Source of the DNA: Lumnitzera littorea
Taxonomy: Eukaryota; Streptophyta; Magnoliopsida; Myrtales; Combretaceae
DNA length: 64,000 bases
NCBI GenBank assembly: GCA_024138015.1
Contig: JAMXBB010000007.1
Location: 72,474,932 to 72,538,931 of the forward strand
Reading direction: 5' to 3'
Made by a program: the position numbers and the translations under genes. Below the pieces are notes generated by a model. That model saw only the letters and a program-made list of their open reading frames with translations. It was not told where the DNA came from and did no database searches. This document shows positions 11,796-22,776 of the stretch, one piece after another. Within the stretch, counting starts at the first letter, position 1; every line of letters begins with the position of its first letter.

Positions 11796-11839
<44 letters not shown>
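11796..11839. repeat. (GT)n microsatellite
   Basis: About 20 GT units, with one A interruption near the right end, at the right border of the viral block. Confidence 0.9.
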
Positions 11840-11840
<1 letters not shown>

Positions 11841-11895
11841 CAAGTTTAGGATTGTTTTAAAAAATTTTCCTCAAATAACTCAAACTGGGTTAAAA
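11811..11895 (-). repeat. inverted repeat, right copy at the viral junction
   Basis: Reads TATCAAGTTTAGGATTGTTT through ATGTAAACTTGACC, the reverse complement of 7153-7235 with some ten differences. Normal-orientation LTR F resumes directly after it, so this is an extra, flipped copy of LTR sequence at the right edge of the viral insertion. Confidence 0.75.
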
Positions 11896-12410
11896 ATGTA
11901 AACTTGACCTTTGAAAATTCTAAGAAAAAAACTAACTTTGAAAACAAGGGTAATTTATTTCATTTATTTGGAAAGTGAATTTTTCTAAATTGTGAAACAA
12001 TTTGTAATTTTTATTATTTGTCTTTATTTTATTATTATTTTACTCTATTTTATCTTTATTTATGTATCAACCGAGAAATAAAAAAAGTAACCTAAATTTT
12101 GCCATTTTGTTCTTTTTTTTTGTTTTCTTTTCTTTCTATTTTTTTTTTTGTTTTTTCTTAGGTTACAATTACAAGTACAATGAAAGAATAAATAAATAAA
12201 TAAGTAAATACAAAAAAAATAATAATAAACCAAACAAGATAGGGCTAGACCAAATGGAGTAAGGCACGCGGGTCAAGTTAGGTCAATCTTTGAGTTGGAC
12301 ACGAATCAAGTTAGACTAGAGCTCCACGCGGGTTACAAGAAGCTATTTCGATTGATTTCAACACCAATACGACTGGGGAAGGAGATTTTGATGAGTTTTA
12401 AATAGGTAAA

Positions 12411-13265
12411 TGTTATGAACCGTGACCAAGAATAGACAAGACCAAATATTGATGGGTTTAAACTTATAGAAAACTCAAAAGAACTAATGGAAGAAAGCAT
12501 AAAAGGAATGAACGATGAATGAAAAGTAAGCAAAACCCATAAATAGCTTTAGAGGATATGACGTACCAATGAAACTTCCAATGGCTCACGGCACAATTTG
12601 ATATGACGCACGAATCAGTCTAATAAGGTTACTCAACACCTAGCCTTACTTAAGGATTAGGACAAGAGTGATGCCGAGAGTAAATAGGGTGTTTACACAA
12701 GGAGAAAAATACTAAAGTGTATTAAGAATAATCTGCTTTTTACAGCTATAAGTACAAGAGTATTTATACCCATAAGTTAGGGTAACTTAGCTAAAAAGGA
12801 AAAGACAAAAGGGCATTTCTTAAGGTAGTAAAGAACAAGATACAAAAGAATAAAAATGAATATACAAAAAAAAAAAAAAACAATCATTGGTACAACGGAT
12901 TCTATACATGATACTATGCACATGGCGGTGCTACGTTGGCGAGATTATTAGAAGATGCAGACAAAAAAGTACGGACAATTGGCTTGTCTGAGTAAAGATG
13001 GCTTAGTCAATCCGGAGTCTCTCTTTCTTAACTTCTCAACAAGGAAGATACCAAGTAATTGGTCGGCTCAAGCGTAAGTAAGTAATCTTCAATTCAATGC
13101 ACTATAGAAAGATGGGCAGTCATATGACTCGGCATGAAGGGTGACTCGATAAGGAAGTACTTGGCTTCAGCAGGGGTCAGTTGGAACAAAAGGATTCATT
13201 GTGCCAGTCCTTCTATTCCTTAGGTTCAACTGTGAGTTAGAGATCCAATAGCCTAATTCTTATCA
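12411..13265 (-). repeat. element C 3' LTR
   Basis: 855 bp. It starts (plus strand) TGTTATGAACC and ends TTATCA. It aligns along its length with 17907-18756, with roughly one base in five or six different where I compared by eye. A TATA box (TATAAATA) lies on the minus strand at 12768-12761. Confidence 0.88.
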
Positions 13266-13279
13266 TTCCCTCCAGGTTG
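13266..13279 (-). other. element C polypurine tract
   Basis: Minus strand reads CCTGGAGGGAA directly before the 3' LTR start. This is where plus-strand DNA synthesis would be primed. Confidence 0.6.
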
Positions 13280-13289
13280 TTTTGGATTT

Positions 13290-14470
13290 AGGATCAAATC
13301 CAAATGATCTTCGCCCAGTTCTCCGTTAGGGTGATACAGACTGAGGTCGAGAAATCCCATAATCCTCGGTTAATTCTAATCTATAGGCATTATCATTAAT
13401 CTTTTGGGGGATTTTGAAAGGTCATTTCGCTCTTGCAAATAATTTGTTCATCCTCTTATTGGGAACCATTCCTTGTTAAGGTATAACTATACCAAGTCTT
13501 ATAGCTGAAATTGTTTAGTCGTTCTACCCTTGGTCTTTTCTTGCATTCTTCTAATAGCTCTGTCGATATGACGAGTGACCTTATCATAGATGTGCTAAAG
13601 GGATTGTACTCTAGTGAGGCATCGTAGTCCTCTTGTATGAGTACAGGTATAGGGGTGCAATCAAGGGGCAACTCGAGATTGAAACCATAGACCACTTTGA
13701 AGGGAGTCTACTTAGTAGTGTCATGTACTGTTCGATTGTAAGCAAACTCAATAACAAGTAAGCAAACGTCCTAATTAGCTAAGTTTTTGCCTACTATAGC
13801 TCAGTGTAAAGATCCTAAAGTACGATTAACCACTTCTGTTTAGCTGTCGGTTTGAAGGTAGTAGAAAGTACTGAATAGTAGTTTGGTCCCCATCCGACGC
13901 CACAAGATCCTTTAGAAATGGCTCAAGAACTTCTGGTCTCTATCGAAGACTACGCTTCTTGGCTTGCCATGTGTCCGTATAATCTCCTACAAGAAAAGAG
14001 AAGCAATAGCTAAAGTATCGTTAGTTTTCTAGCAAGGCACGAAGTATGCCATTTTACTGAACCAATCCATGACAACCATTATAGAATCTTTGCTTCGGAT
14101 AGTTTGCAATAGTTCGAGAACAAAGTCTATGCTTAATTCAGTCCACGGCTTCATCGAGATAGGCAAAGGCATTGCTTTCCCCTATACAGTTCGGCACTTA
14201 GCCTTCTTGTACATAGTACAGCCTTCAACCACTTGGTACACATCTCTCCTCATTCTTAGCCAATGGAATTGACAATTTAATCACTCACAAGTCCTTCTTT
14301 CTCCAAAATGACCCAAGAGCCCTCCACCGTAGGCTTCCCTAATCAATAGCTCCCTCAATGAACAAATCGTTACACATAATTATCAGCCTTAGAATAAGTA
14401 GCCATCCTCCACACGATACTTGTCCACTATCCTCCCATTGACGCATCGCAAAATTATGGGTCCGAAGTAT
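13290..14470 (-). pseudogene. element C integrase (badly broken)
   Basis: Recognisable pieces on the minus strand are an N-terminal LLGHFGEK block near 14300, the core end MVYGFNLELPLDCTPIP at 13695, and a C-terminal FKIPQKINDNAYRLEL near 13390. These match the order of Ty3/Gypsy integrases, though the DDE core between them is scrambled by frameshifts. No chromodomain is recognisable after the C-terminal block. Confidence 0.65.
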
Positions 14471-14479
14471 GGATCTTCA

Positions 14480-15192
14480 AAGTACTGTTCTTTGATACTT
14501 ATAAACCCAAACAGTTTGGTCTGTAGCTTTGATAAAAGCACATATCTCCTCGAAAGAGCATCTGCAACTACGTTGCTCTTTCCCTGCTTGTACTTTATTA
14601 CAAAATTGAATCTTTCAAGGAATTCAACCCATTTCGCCTGCTACTTCGACAACTTGGTTTGACTTCAAAGGTATCTCAACGATTCATGGTCATTATATGT
14701 GACAAATTCTTTCAATAGTAAATAGTGCTGCCATACTTGTAGTATTCGGATTAGAGCCAAAAGTTCCTTATCATATACAGAGTGGTTCAGTTGCGGTCCT
14801 TAGAGCTTCTTAGTGTGGAAAGCAATTTGTCAACCTTCCTGCATTAGGAAAGTGCCTATTCCAATGCCTAATGCATCACACTCCAACTTAAGGATTTTCT
14901 CTAAGTCAAACAAACCTAATACCGAGGCAGAGGTCAATCTTTCTTTTATCTCAATAAAGCTCCTCTTCTCCTTTTCTCTCCATCGGAAGTCGGTGTTTTT
15001 CTTCGTTAGTTTAGCAAGTGGCGCAATGAGGGTATTGAAATTCTTGATAAATCTTCTGTAAAACAAAGCTAGTCCATGAAAACTTCTCATGTCGGCATAA
15101 GTAATAGGAGTCGGCCATCGAACAATTGCTTGGATCTTCTTATCATCAACTCGCAAGCCTCCTCTATTGGCTACATAGCCTAAGAATACCAC
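14480..15192 (-). pseudogene. element C RNase H and RT connection (broken)
   Basis: An open frame at 15192-14830 holds the RT thumb (FLGYVANRGGLRVDDKKIQA, RSFHGLALFYRRFIKNF) and the start of RNase H (LECDALGIGIGTFL, where LxCDAS is usual). After a stop come YDKELLALIR and the terminal KSNVVADALSRR near 14560. It would remove the RNA strand of the hybrid. Confidence 0.8.
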
Positions 15193-15198
15193 TTCCTC

Positions 15199-15880
15199 TC
15201 AGTAAAAGCAACATTTATTTAGATTGTCGAATAGTCTCTCGGTACGGAAAATATCCAAGACTACTTCGAGATCTTCATAGTGACTCAACATGTCAGCGTT
15301 GTAGACTGGGATGTTGTCAAAGTATACCACGACACATTTCCTTATGAGATGTCTTAACACATGGTTCATTAGTCTCATGAAAGTGCTTGAAGCATTCGAT
15401 AAGCCGATGAGTATGACCATCCATTCATAAAGTCCATGTCGAGTCTTGAACATAGTCTTCCACTCGTCCCCTAGTTTCATGCGGATTTGATGGCAACTGG
15501 ATTTAAGATCAATCTTGCTGAAAATCTTAGCTCTACTTAGTTCATCTAACATGTCTTCTAGCCTCAAGATCAAATGCCTATATTTGATCATGATCCTATT
15601 CACAGCTCGACCATCTATACACATCCACCAGGTTCCATCCTTCTTCGGCACTAAAAGCACCGACACAACACAAGGGTTGAGACTTTCTCCGACGTATCCT
15701 CTCTCGAGCAACTCATTGACTTGACGTTGGAGCTTAGAAGCTTACTTGGGATTTATCCGATAAGCTGGCTTATTCGACAATGTGACGCTAGGTACTAAAT
15801 CAATGCAATGCTCTATGCCTCGAGTTGGGGGTAACCCTTCAAATAACTGTTCTGGGAACAAGTCGGCATATTCATCTAGC
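15199..15880 (-). pseudogene. element C reverse transcriptase (broken; catalytic D changed)
   Basis: Blocks: LPPTRGIEHCIDLVP near 15860; then a 170-codon open frame from 15711 with LLVPKKDGTWWMCIDGRAVN, AKIFSKIDLKS, GLYEWMVILIGLSNA and VVVYFDNIPVY. Standard Ty3/Gypsy RT carries YxDD, so FDN shows loss of the second catalytic aspartate. The fingers-palm order is complete. A stop separates it from the RNase H frame at 15192-14830. Confidence 0.85.
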
Positions 15881-16470
15881 AACTCCTTGATTTCTTAGGA
15901 TAGCTCACCCTGCTCTTTCATTTTTAACAGTCACTTAACTAACAAGAGGGTCGACTCATCGGCATTAATGGCCTTTCGGAGCTCGACTTTAGTCATCACT
16001 AAAGCCTTCTTTGATCCGCATGCAAGTTTTCTCTGTACCTTATTAACTTCTCTCGGTGGCATCGAATTCAGTGTAATCTTTCAGTCATCCTTTTTAAGAA
16101 TATACGCATTCTCATAGCAGTCATGTATAACTCCCCTATCAAACAACTACAGCTTACCCAGCAACACATGAGAAACGCACATAAACAATACGTCGCAGAG
16201 AATCTAGTCAAAGTAATTCCCTATAGTAATCGGCAGTGGTATTTGCTGAGTGACATATAATGCTCCTTTCTCACTTAACCATTGCAACTTCTATAGCCTC
16301 AGATGTGCAATAGTCGGCAACTTCAGTTTTAAAACAAGATCGGCAAATGCCGCATTAGTGCAGCTTCTACTATCCATGATGAAGGTATACACCTAATCAT
16401 TCACCTTATAGGTGGTATAGAACAAATTCTCTCTCTGCTACTCCTCTTACAAGGGTTCCACGTTCATAGT
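15880..16470 (-). pseudogene. element C protease (broken)
   Basis: Minus-strand blocks read ENLFYTTYKVND, then FIMDSRSCTNAAFADLVLKL, and later HVLLGKL and LFDRGV. In relatives the active site is DGGS or DSGS; here it reads DSRS, so the glycine is lost. Several stops interrupt it. It would cleave the polyprotein. Element D keeps DSGSC at the equivalent place. Confidence 0.65.
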
Positions 16471-16473
16471 GCA

Positions 16474-17733
16474 TTAGACAACCATAAGTAACTTGTCCAA
16501 GTGTTCAGCAAACAAGTCCTCTTTAATCAGCTCTTTCTTAGCATTTTCTTTCTCAGTAGGGACCTCCTCCTCCTTAGGTTCTTCATCTGTATTATCTATT
16601 TCTAGCTTTGGGACGTCTTCCTTAATAACCATTGTCATACAATTCAGGCATTGAGTAGCCACATGTCCGAACACTTGACACTTGAAGCACTTAATCTGGC
16701 TCATCTTCCAACTAGACCCTTACCCCTTCTCATAAGTTTGAGTCAACACTTTACCATCAGGTTAGCCTTTCTGCTTGGCTCGGACATTAATCTTTCTGTT
16801 CAGCTTTATACTTGACTGAGCTCGGTAACTTACCTGTCAAGGTCGGCTAGTCGACACTGTGGCAGTTAGTCAGCTCCTCCTTTCCCTTTCTACTTGCTAG
16901 GCAATCTTAACAGCTTCATCCATTGTGTCAAATCATTAGAGCTCTACAATGTCTCAAATGTCTCCTTTCAACCCAATAATGAATCTTGAGATAGTTCGAA
17001 TTAGTGGTTCCTCTACTTCACAACGTATCATTAGCATTTGAAACTCTTGAACATACTCATCAATAGTTCAACCTCCTTGTCTTAGCTCCTAAAGTCGAGT
17101 GAAAATATCTTAAAGATAGGTTTCTAGTACGAAACTGTTCTTGAGTATTCTCTTCATCTTTGGCTAAGTATTAATCTCTTGGTATCCCTCCCGTCTCCTC
17201 ATGGCCTGAAAATTCTTCCACCATATGGCAACATATCTAGAGAACTCAACAGCAGCAATTCTCACCTTCTCATAATCTTCATACTGATAGTAATCAAACA
17301 CATGCCCCACCTTCTCTTCCCATTCCAAGTATTCATCAACATTCCCAAATCCATTAAAACTCGAAATTTGAAGCTTCACATGGTTAAGTGCTCTAGGGAC
17401 CCGTATACGCTGTTCTTCAAAATACTCCTCTTCTTCCTCGTCTCCCATGCCTGCCAAATCAATCCTTCTCCTCACTTATTCGCCTACTCCTCCACCTTGA
17501 ATGGGTCAAACTGGGTTTTAACCTCTAATAGGCTGACCAACTTGTAGGGTATTTTACGCAGCCTTAATGGGTCGGCAAGACAACACATGTATAGCTTATG
17601 TTAAATCCATCAAGAGGTTAACTATCTCATTAAGTCTCTCGTCGGTGCTTCTGGGAGTTTCTTGGGACTATCGTCCATGGTGGACAACTTCACCGTTGTC
17701 GCTAGTACCAACATTCATACTTGGCTCAGTCAT
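16474..17733 (-). pseudogene. element C gag (broken)
   Basis: The start at 17733 gives MTEPSMNVGTSDNGEVVHHG. A capsid-like stretch follows in the frame 17475-17164, with FNGFGNVDEYLEWEEKV, VRIAAVEFSRYVAIWW and NFQAMRRR, a pattern typical of plant Ty3/Gypsy capsids. The zinc knuckle CFKCQVFGHVATQC (CX2CX4HX4C) is intact at about 16693-16650, then a Glu-rich tail. Gag would form the particle shell and bind RNA. Stops lie between the blocks. The same start and blocks recur in element D. Confidence 0.8.
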
Positions 17734-17885
17734 TTTTTTTTTCACAAATTCAAGCTCAAATAAACACTTTAGGAAATTAACAGTTAATAACACAAGGCTC
17801 AAAGGAATACAGTAACTTGCTTCTATTTCACACACATAAAACAAAGTATAATAGAACTTCGAAAACACACATCAACTATAACAAA

Positions 17886-17903
17886 ACCTCCATTTTGATA
17901 CCA
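17886..17903 (-). other. element C primer binding site, initiator-Met tRNA type
   Basis: Minus strand reads TGGTATCAAAATGGAGG, three bases inside the LTR end. The first eight bases match the usual TGGTATCA site complementary to the 3' end of initiator tRNA-Met; the rest has drifted. Confidence 0.7.
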
Positions 17904-17906
17904 AGA

Positions 17907-18756
17907 TGTTGTGAACCATGGCCAAAAACATATAAGGCCGGTAGCTAACTAAGTCCAAGCTTATAGAAAGCTTGAAAGAAGTAATGGAAGAAAGTGCAAA
18001 AGGAATGAATGACGAATGAAAGGTAAGCAAACCCATGAACAGCTCCAAAAGATATGATGCACCAATGGAACTTCTAAGAACTCACAGTACAATTTGATAT
18101 GACGCATGAATCGGTCTAATGAGGTTACTTACCACCTAGCCTTACTTAAGGGTTAGAATAAGAGTGATGCCGAGAGTAAACAGGGTGTTTACGCAAGGAG
18201 GAAAATACTCAATTGTATTAGGGATAATCTACTTCTTACAACTATAAGTATAAGGGTATATATACCCATAAGTTAGGGAAACTTGCTTAAAAAAGAAAAG
18301 ACAAAAAGGTTATTTTCTAAGGAAGTAAAGAACAAGATACAAAAGGGTAAAAATGAATATAAAAGAAAGATAATCATTGGTGCATCGAATTCTACACATG
18401 ATACTGTACATGTGGCAATGCTACGTTGGTGAGATTATTAGAAGATACGGACAAAAAAGTACGGATAGCTAGCTTATCCGAACAGGGATGGCTTAGTTAG
18501 TCTAAAGTCTCTCTTTCTCGGCTTCTCGGTAAGGAAGATACCGAGTTATTGGTTGGCTTAGGTGCATGTGAGTAATCTTCAATTCAGCGCACTATAGAAA
18601 AATGGGTAGTTATACTGCTTGACATGAAGGGTGACTTGGTAAGGAAGTACTTAACCTTGGTAGAGGTCGGTTGGAACAGAAGGATTTGTTGTACTAATCC
18701 CTCTATTCCTCGGGCTCAGCTACGGGTTAGAGGTTCGATAGCCTAATTCCCATCGA
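17907..18756 (-). repeat. element C 5' LTR
   Basis: 850 bp, starting TGTTGTGAACC on the plus strand. The outer end reads CATCGA, a mutated CA terminus, followed by the duplication GTAAA. The promoter TATATATA lies at 18257-18264 on the minus strand. Confidence 0.88.
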
Positions 18757-18962
18757 GTAAAGGGGGTATAGAGAAAGTGCCTTGGCTTTTTGCGGTGGTT
18801 TGACGAGTGGTTGGTTTTAGGTTTTGTGGTGGAGCTTCAATTGAGAAGCTAGGGGTTATGGCAGTCGAAGAGGGTAGTGATGTCAGGGAACTAGGGTCAT
18901 GTGGAAGTCGTGATGGTAGTAGGCTAAAGTTAAAGGCGATCGTAGTGGTTGTAAAGTTAGAC

Positions 18963-18983
18963 AGAGAGAGAGAGAGAGAGAGA
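18963..18983. repeat. (AG)n microsatellite in LTR F
   Basis: About ten AG units. A similar AG run sits at a like place in another LTR of the family (51188-51211), so it probably belongs to the LTR. Confidence 0.9.
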
Positions 18984-19283
18984 ATTGATACGATAGGGAG
19001 AGAAAGTTTGAGAGATTTGTTTTTGAGATCTTGAGAGTGTTAGGAGTTGATTTTTCGTATGCTAAACGTGTCTAGGATGCTCAATTTATAGCATTCGATC
19101 CTTAATGAAGCTTGAGAAAGTCAAAGATGAAATCAATCCAAGCTCTATTATAAATGGGTATTTAATCCGAATTGTTACAATGAAGCTTGATTTTTGCTGA
19201 AATGAATGGTCAAAGGCGATCCTTGAATACTTGCTTTTGCCTAAAAAACTTATTAGAAGTTTTGAATCATGCAAGAGGAAAGG

Positions 19284-22024
19284 TATAAACACCATATTTT
19301 TGTGCCCCTCTCTCTAAAATTAAGAAATGGAGAATTTAGGAAATATAGATAAATAATAATTTTAGATAGTATAATAGAATAGATTTTTGCTAATTTAGAT
19401 CAAACTTAGAAGAAATGCGTTAGGCTCAAGCTTAGATTCAAATTTAGCCCAAGCTAGCCTTATTCATATGTGCAATTTAATTGTATATATAAATAAGGCA
19501 TAGGTTAACAACTTAACAAACAAATACTTGGATTTGGCATCAAAGTTTAACATGAGGTGTTGGGTTCAAAACTCACTTGAAGCATAAGAATGCCTTTTGC
19601 TTTTGTTTTTCCACAGCACACACACAACGCATTACCATGTGTCGAGATCTCATTATGCCATTTGTCTTGACACGTCGCATTCAGCATTTAGACCATAGCT
19701 AATTTAGTGCCATGTACATACTATGTTAGCATCCCATCTACATATCAAAGCCGCATAGCGTACACGTAGCATGATACCCGTATCACCGATACGTCACGCC
19801 AATTGCTACATGTCACGATAAGATACGTGGCATTTTCCTGTTGGATTACGCAGTTGACATGGTGCCACATCAGCACTTTCCTTTTCTTTTTCTCCTCTTT
19901 TCCCCCATTTTCTCATGCTTTCCTCTCCATTCGATCAACTTTAGCATCTATTTCGAGCCATTTTATGGTGTAATTTCACTAAATTGATGGCGGATTGGCA
20001 AAATAGACATAGCTTATTTTGGATTGGGGTAAAAAACACATCCAAATACAAATGTTTAAAGCACTAAATTGACATTAAAAAGTTGGAAAAAAACATAAAT
20101 TTGGGAATTTTCTTTCACATTTAATCAAATTCTCTTTTCTAATTAAAGGGGGAGTTTTTGACAATTGTCAGTGCTCTCTCTCTCTCTCTTTGGTTCCATC
20201 ACCTTCTTAGCACAAACCCATACGTACGCAGTAGCACACAAACACTCATGGGCACATCTAACTCTCACTAGCATACACTTTACCGTAATCCCCTTCTTTG
20301 TCGTACGCCCAAACCTACCTTTGAGCACTGTAACCACACATACACGCCGTACTAAACCACGCACAATACACCCATCAATCCCTCTTAATCTCCATTCGCG
20401 AACCTCACTCTCTCATATCCGACACACGTAAGCTACCTAAGCCTACTACTGAACTAACCCTTCTCTCTCTCACCATCCTCCACCAACGTCATAACTCCCA
20501 TCTACAACCCAGATCTGCGACAGCACAATACATCCTCACCGACCAACTACGCACGGTCACTACACTCTCTCAACCCACTGCTCATCGCACAGCTACACCC
20601 TTACCCACTGGTACAAACACTAACCATCCTCATTACCCAATCGTACACCCCTACCTTAACTGACGGTACTCTCTCAAGTAACCCCCATAACTAACTACCA
20701 AGCCCACACACTGTGACCATTGCTTGCTACTCAATTTGTAGCCACCCCGAACACCCTATGACCTACTGTCGTACACCCTCAATATACACCAGATCGTCTA
20801 CCGATCGCTACTGCCCATACACAACCCCATTCACATACACTTAAACCAAATCTCATGGGTTACCACCAAACCACTTCCATTAGCCACAATAGTCTTCCAA
20901 ACCCCCATTCCCTAATAAGAAACTCACAAAAAACTTTTCACCCCTTAAAAATCCACCCCGAGCTACCTTCCTCCTGTCTCGAAAGTTGCTATTGTTCTTC
21001 ACTCAACTTGAACCAAGATTCGACCCGATCTAGTGCCTAACCTTACCCTACCAAACTGCTCCAACTCTACATTCACAATATAACCCACGCGTTACTTATA
21101 AAGTTCGACCCTCTTTTAATTTCAATTATTGTTGTTGTTTTTCTTTATTTATTTATTGTAATCGTAACTCAAAAAGAAAAAAGAAAAAAGAAAAAAAGAA
21201 AAAGAAGAAGAAGAAGGAAAAGCTTAGACTTATTTTTACATTTTAGTCAAAATAGTAATAAATAATAAAGTAAAAAATAAAAAATATATATGTAAATAAA
21301 GTATATGAATAAATAACAAGGTTATTTTATCACTTAGAAAAATTTGTTTTCCGAATAAATAAAAATGAATGGACCCTTTCAAAATTAGGACTTTTTAGAA
21401 CTTTCCAAAAATAAAACTCCAATTTAAGACCCTTTAAAAATTTTCTTTAAATAAACTAAATCAAAATAAAAATGTAAACCTAACCATTTTCCTAAAAGTA
21501 AAAACAATTAACTTACTAATATTTTCGAAAAAAACTACATAGGTTTGATCCCGAATAGCAGATACGTAAAGACCTACGGAGCGACAATAAAAAACGAAAA
21601 CACCCATTTTTTCTATTTTAGTGTAGTTTCACTTGATTTATTAATCAATAATTAAACTTCATTTCATAGGACAATTTTTAAAAGGTAATTTTAAGAAATT
21701 AAGTCTAAAATTTGAAAGTTAATGATACTCGTAAAAGTTTAAAAATCATAAATTTCGGACCCGTTTTCTAATTCTTAAAATCGTTTATAAAATTAGATTT
21801 ATTGAAAGATTAGTAGGTAAATTATAACCAATCCACTCAATTGATTATAATTTAACTCTTTTTTCTGACTTTAGTTGGGTGGCAATTTCAAAATATTTTC
21901 GAAGTTTAAAGAATTGGTTTTCTTTAAACCCTAATCAAGGATCAGTATTAAACAAGTAAGGTTTAATATTGATCAGTTTAAAGAAAACTAATTTATAAAA
22001 CTAAAATAAAAATTAGGCTTGACA
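19284..22024 (+). mobile_element. solo LTR, Ogre/TAT-type, inside LTR F
   Basis: The left end is TATAAACACC and the right end GGCTTGACA, the same termini as the solo LTRs at 31859-34066 and 43585-46145. The flanking duplication AAAGG is exact (19279-19283 and 22025-22029). Length 2741 bp. It contains a tRNA-like module at 19495-19592, a C-rich G-poor block at 20190-21060, and the conserved 3' block ending in GGTGGCAATTTCAAAA. The terminal TG has become TA. No coding sequence. Confidence 0.88.
19495..19592 (+). other. tRNA-like module in solo LTR 19284-22024
   Basis: Begins GGCATAGGTTAACAACTTAA (degenerate A box) and ends with the B-box-like GGGTTCAAAACTC. It lies 211 bases inside the LTR 5' end. 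Copies occur at 22680-22776, 32156-32250 and 51724-51812. Confidence 0.5.
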
Positions 22025-22207
22025 AAAGGGAAGGAAAATTCGAGTTTTAAGATTTTTCTTGATTTTCAAAGCTTAATTTACATTAAATGGTTGAATCTGG
22101 AAATGTTTTTGGATTTAATTCACAATAGGCTAAACATACTTCACGATTTCATCATTAATTTGATAAAATTGTGAAGAAAATGAGATAAAAAATGCTTACG
22201 AAGTGTA

Positions 22208-22575
22208 TTGCACAAGAAGGAAAGTGCAAAAAAAGGTGGGGAATATGAGGGAAAAGGAAAGAAAGGGAAAAAATAGGGGAGAAAGGGATGCTGACTTGGC
22301 GTTATGTCAACCATAATGTTGAATGGTGTGTACCACATGTCTTAACAAGACACGTGGCTAAGTACATGGTAGAATACGTTGTGTCATTGTACTATACAAG
22401 AAGGAAAGTGCAAAAAAATTGGGGAATGTAAGGGAAAAGGAAAGAAAGGGAAAGAATAGGGGAGAAAGAGATGCTGACTTGGCGTTATGTCAACCACACT
22501 GTTGAATGGTGTGTACCACATGTCTAAACAAGACACATGGCTGAGTACATGGTAAAATGCAATGTGTTATTGTAC
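22208..22575. repeat. tandem duplication in LTR F, about 184-bp unit
   Basis: Two copies of about 184 bp lie head to tail. ACAAGAAGGAAAGTGCAAAA occurs at 22212 and 22396, and ATGCTGACTTGGCGTTATGT occurs in both. They differ at roughly one base in ten. This enlarges the LTR beyond its relatives. Confidence 0.85.
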
Positions 22576-22679
22576 AACATGTTAAGACACGTAACACGAC
22601 ACAAGTATCATACATGTGGCCCAGTAGCATGTTAACACGTAACAAGTGCTTTTGCAAAAGAATGAAAATGGCACCATAT

Positions 22680-22776
22680 GCCTATTGCAAGATTTGAACC
22701 CATGACTTCTAACTCAAATACAATGTCAAGTCGAAGTATAATACCATTAAGCTATTAATTTGTGCCTTAATTTGTC
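22680..22776 (-). other. tRNA-like module in LTR F
   Basis: The minus strand reads GGCACAAATTAATAGCTTAA then TGG (a good A box, TAGCTTAATGG) and, about 45 bases on, GGGTTCAAATCT (a good B box). It is the best preserved of the four copies. There is no acceptor stem, so it is not a tRNA gene. Confidence 0.55.

Larger units (their letters stand above)
7240..11811. mobile_element. endogenous pararetrovirus (Caulimoviridae), rearranged mosaic
   Basis: This 4.6 kb block is an old, inactive copy of a plant pararetrovirus, probably of the florendovirus/petuvirus group. It is a mosaic of segments in both orientations: RNase H and a downstream ORF on plus (7606-8645), the distal part of that ORF on minus (9530-8895), RT on plus (9540-10730), protease on minus (11178-10735), then two partial copies of a putative ORF1 start (11408-11655). 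All segments have stops and frameshifts. Dinucleotide repeats mark both junctions, (TA)n at 7226 and (GT)n at 11796. It is inserted in LTR F. Confidence 0.8.
12411..18756 (-). mobile_element. element C: complete Ty3/Gypsy retrotransposon with LTRs
   Basis: Both LTRs, primer site, gag-pol remnants and polypurine tract are in order. The flanking duplication GTAAA is exact (12406-12410 and 18757-18761), so the element is 6346 bp. The LTRs start TGATAAG-like and end CACAACA-like in element orientation. Coding domains run gag, zinc knuckle, protease, RT, RNase H, integrase. No chromodomain was recognised. All frames are broken. It inserted into LTR F, and relatives are the solo LTR at 57056-57942 and element D at the right edge. 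Confidence 0.9.

Noticed and set aside
14069..14662. Plus-strand ORFs in element C (also 15126-15347 and 17179-17547)
   Set aside because: They are shadows of minus-strand integrase, RT and gag, which match known families.
20165..20431. ORFs with Thr/His/Ser/Pro-rich translations (also 32380-32634 and 44204-44440)
   Set aside because: They lie in the C-rich transcribed part of solo LTRs; composition alone keeps them open, and no domain is present.
22680..22776. A functional tRNA gene
   Set aside because: A and B boxes are recognisable, but there is no acceptor stem or anticodon arm, and the copies diverge like the LTR.
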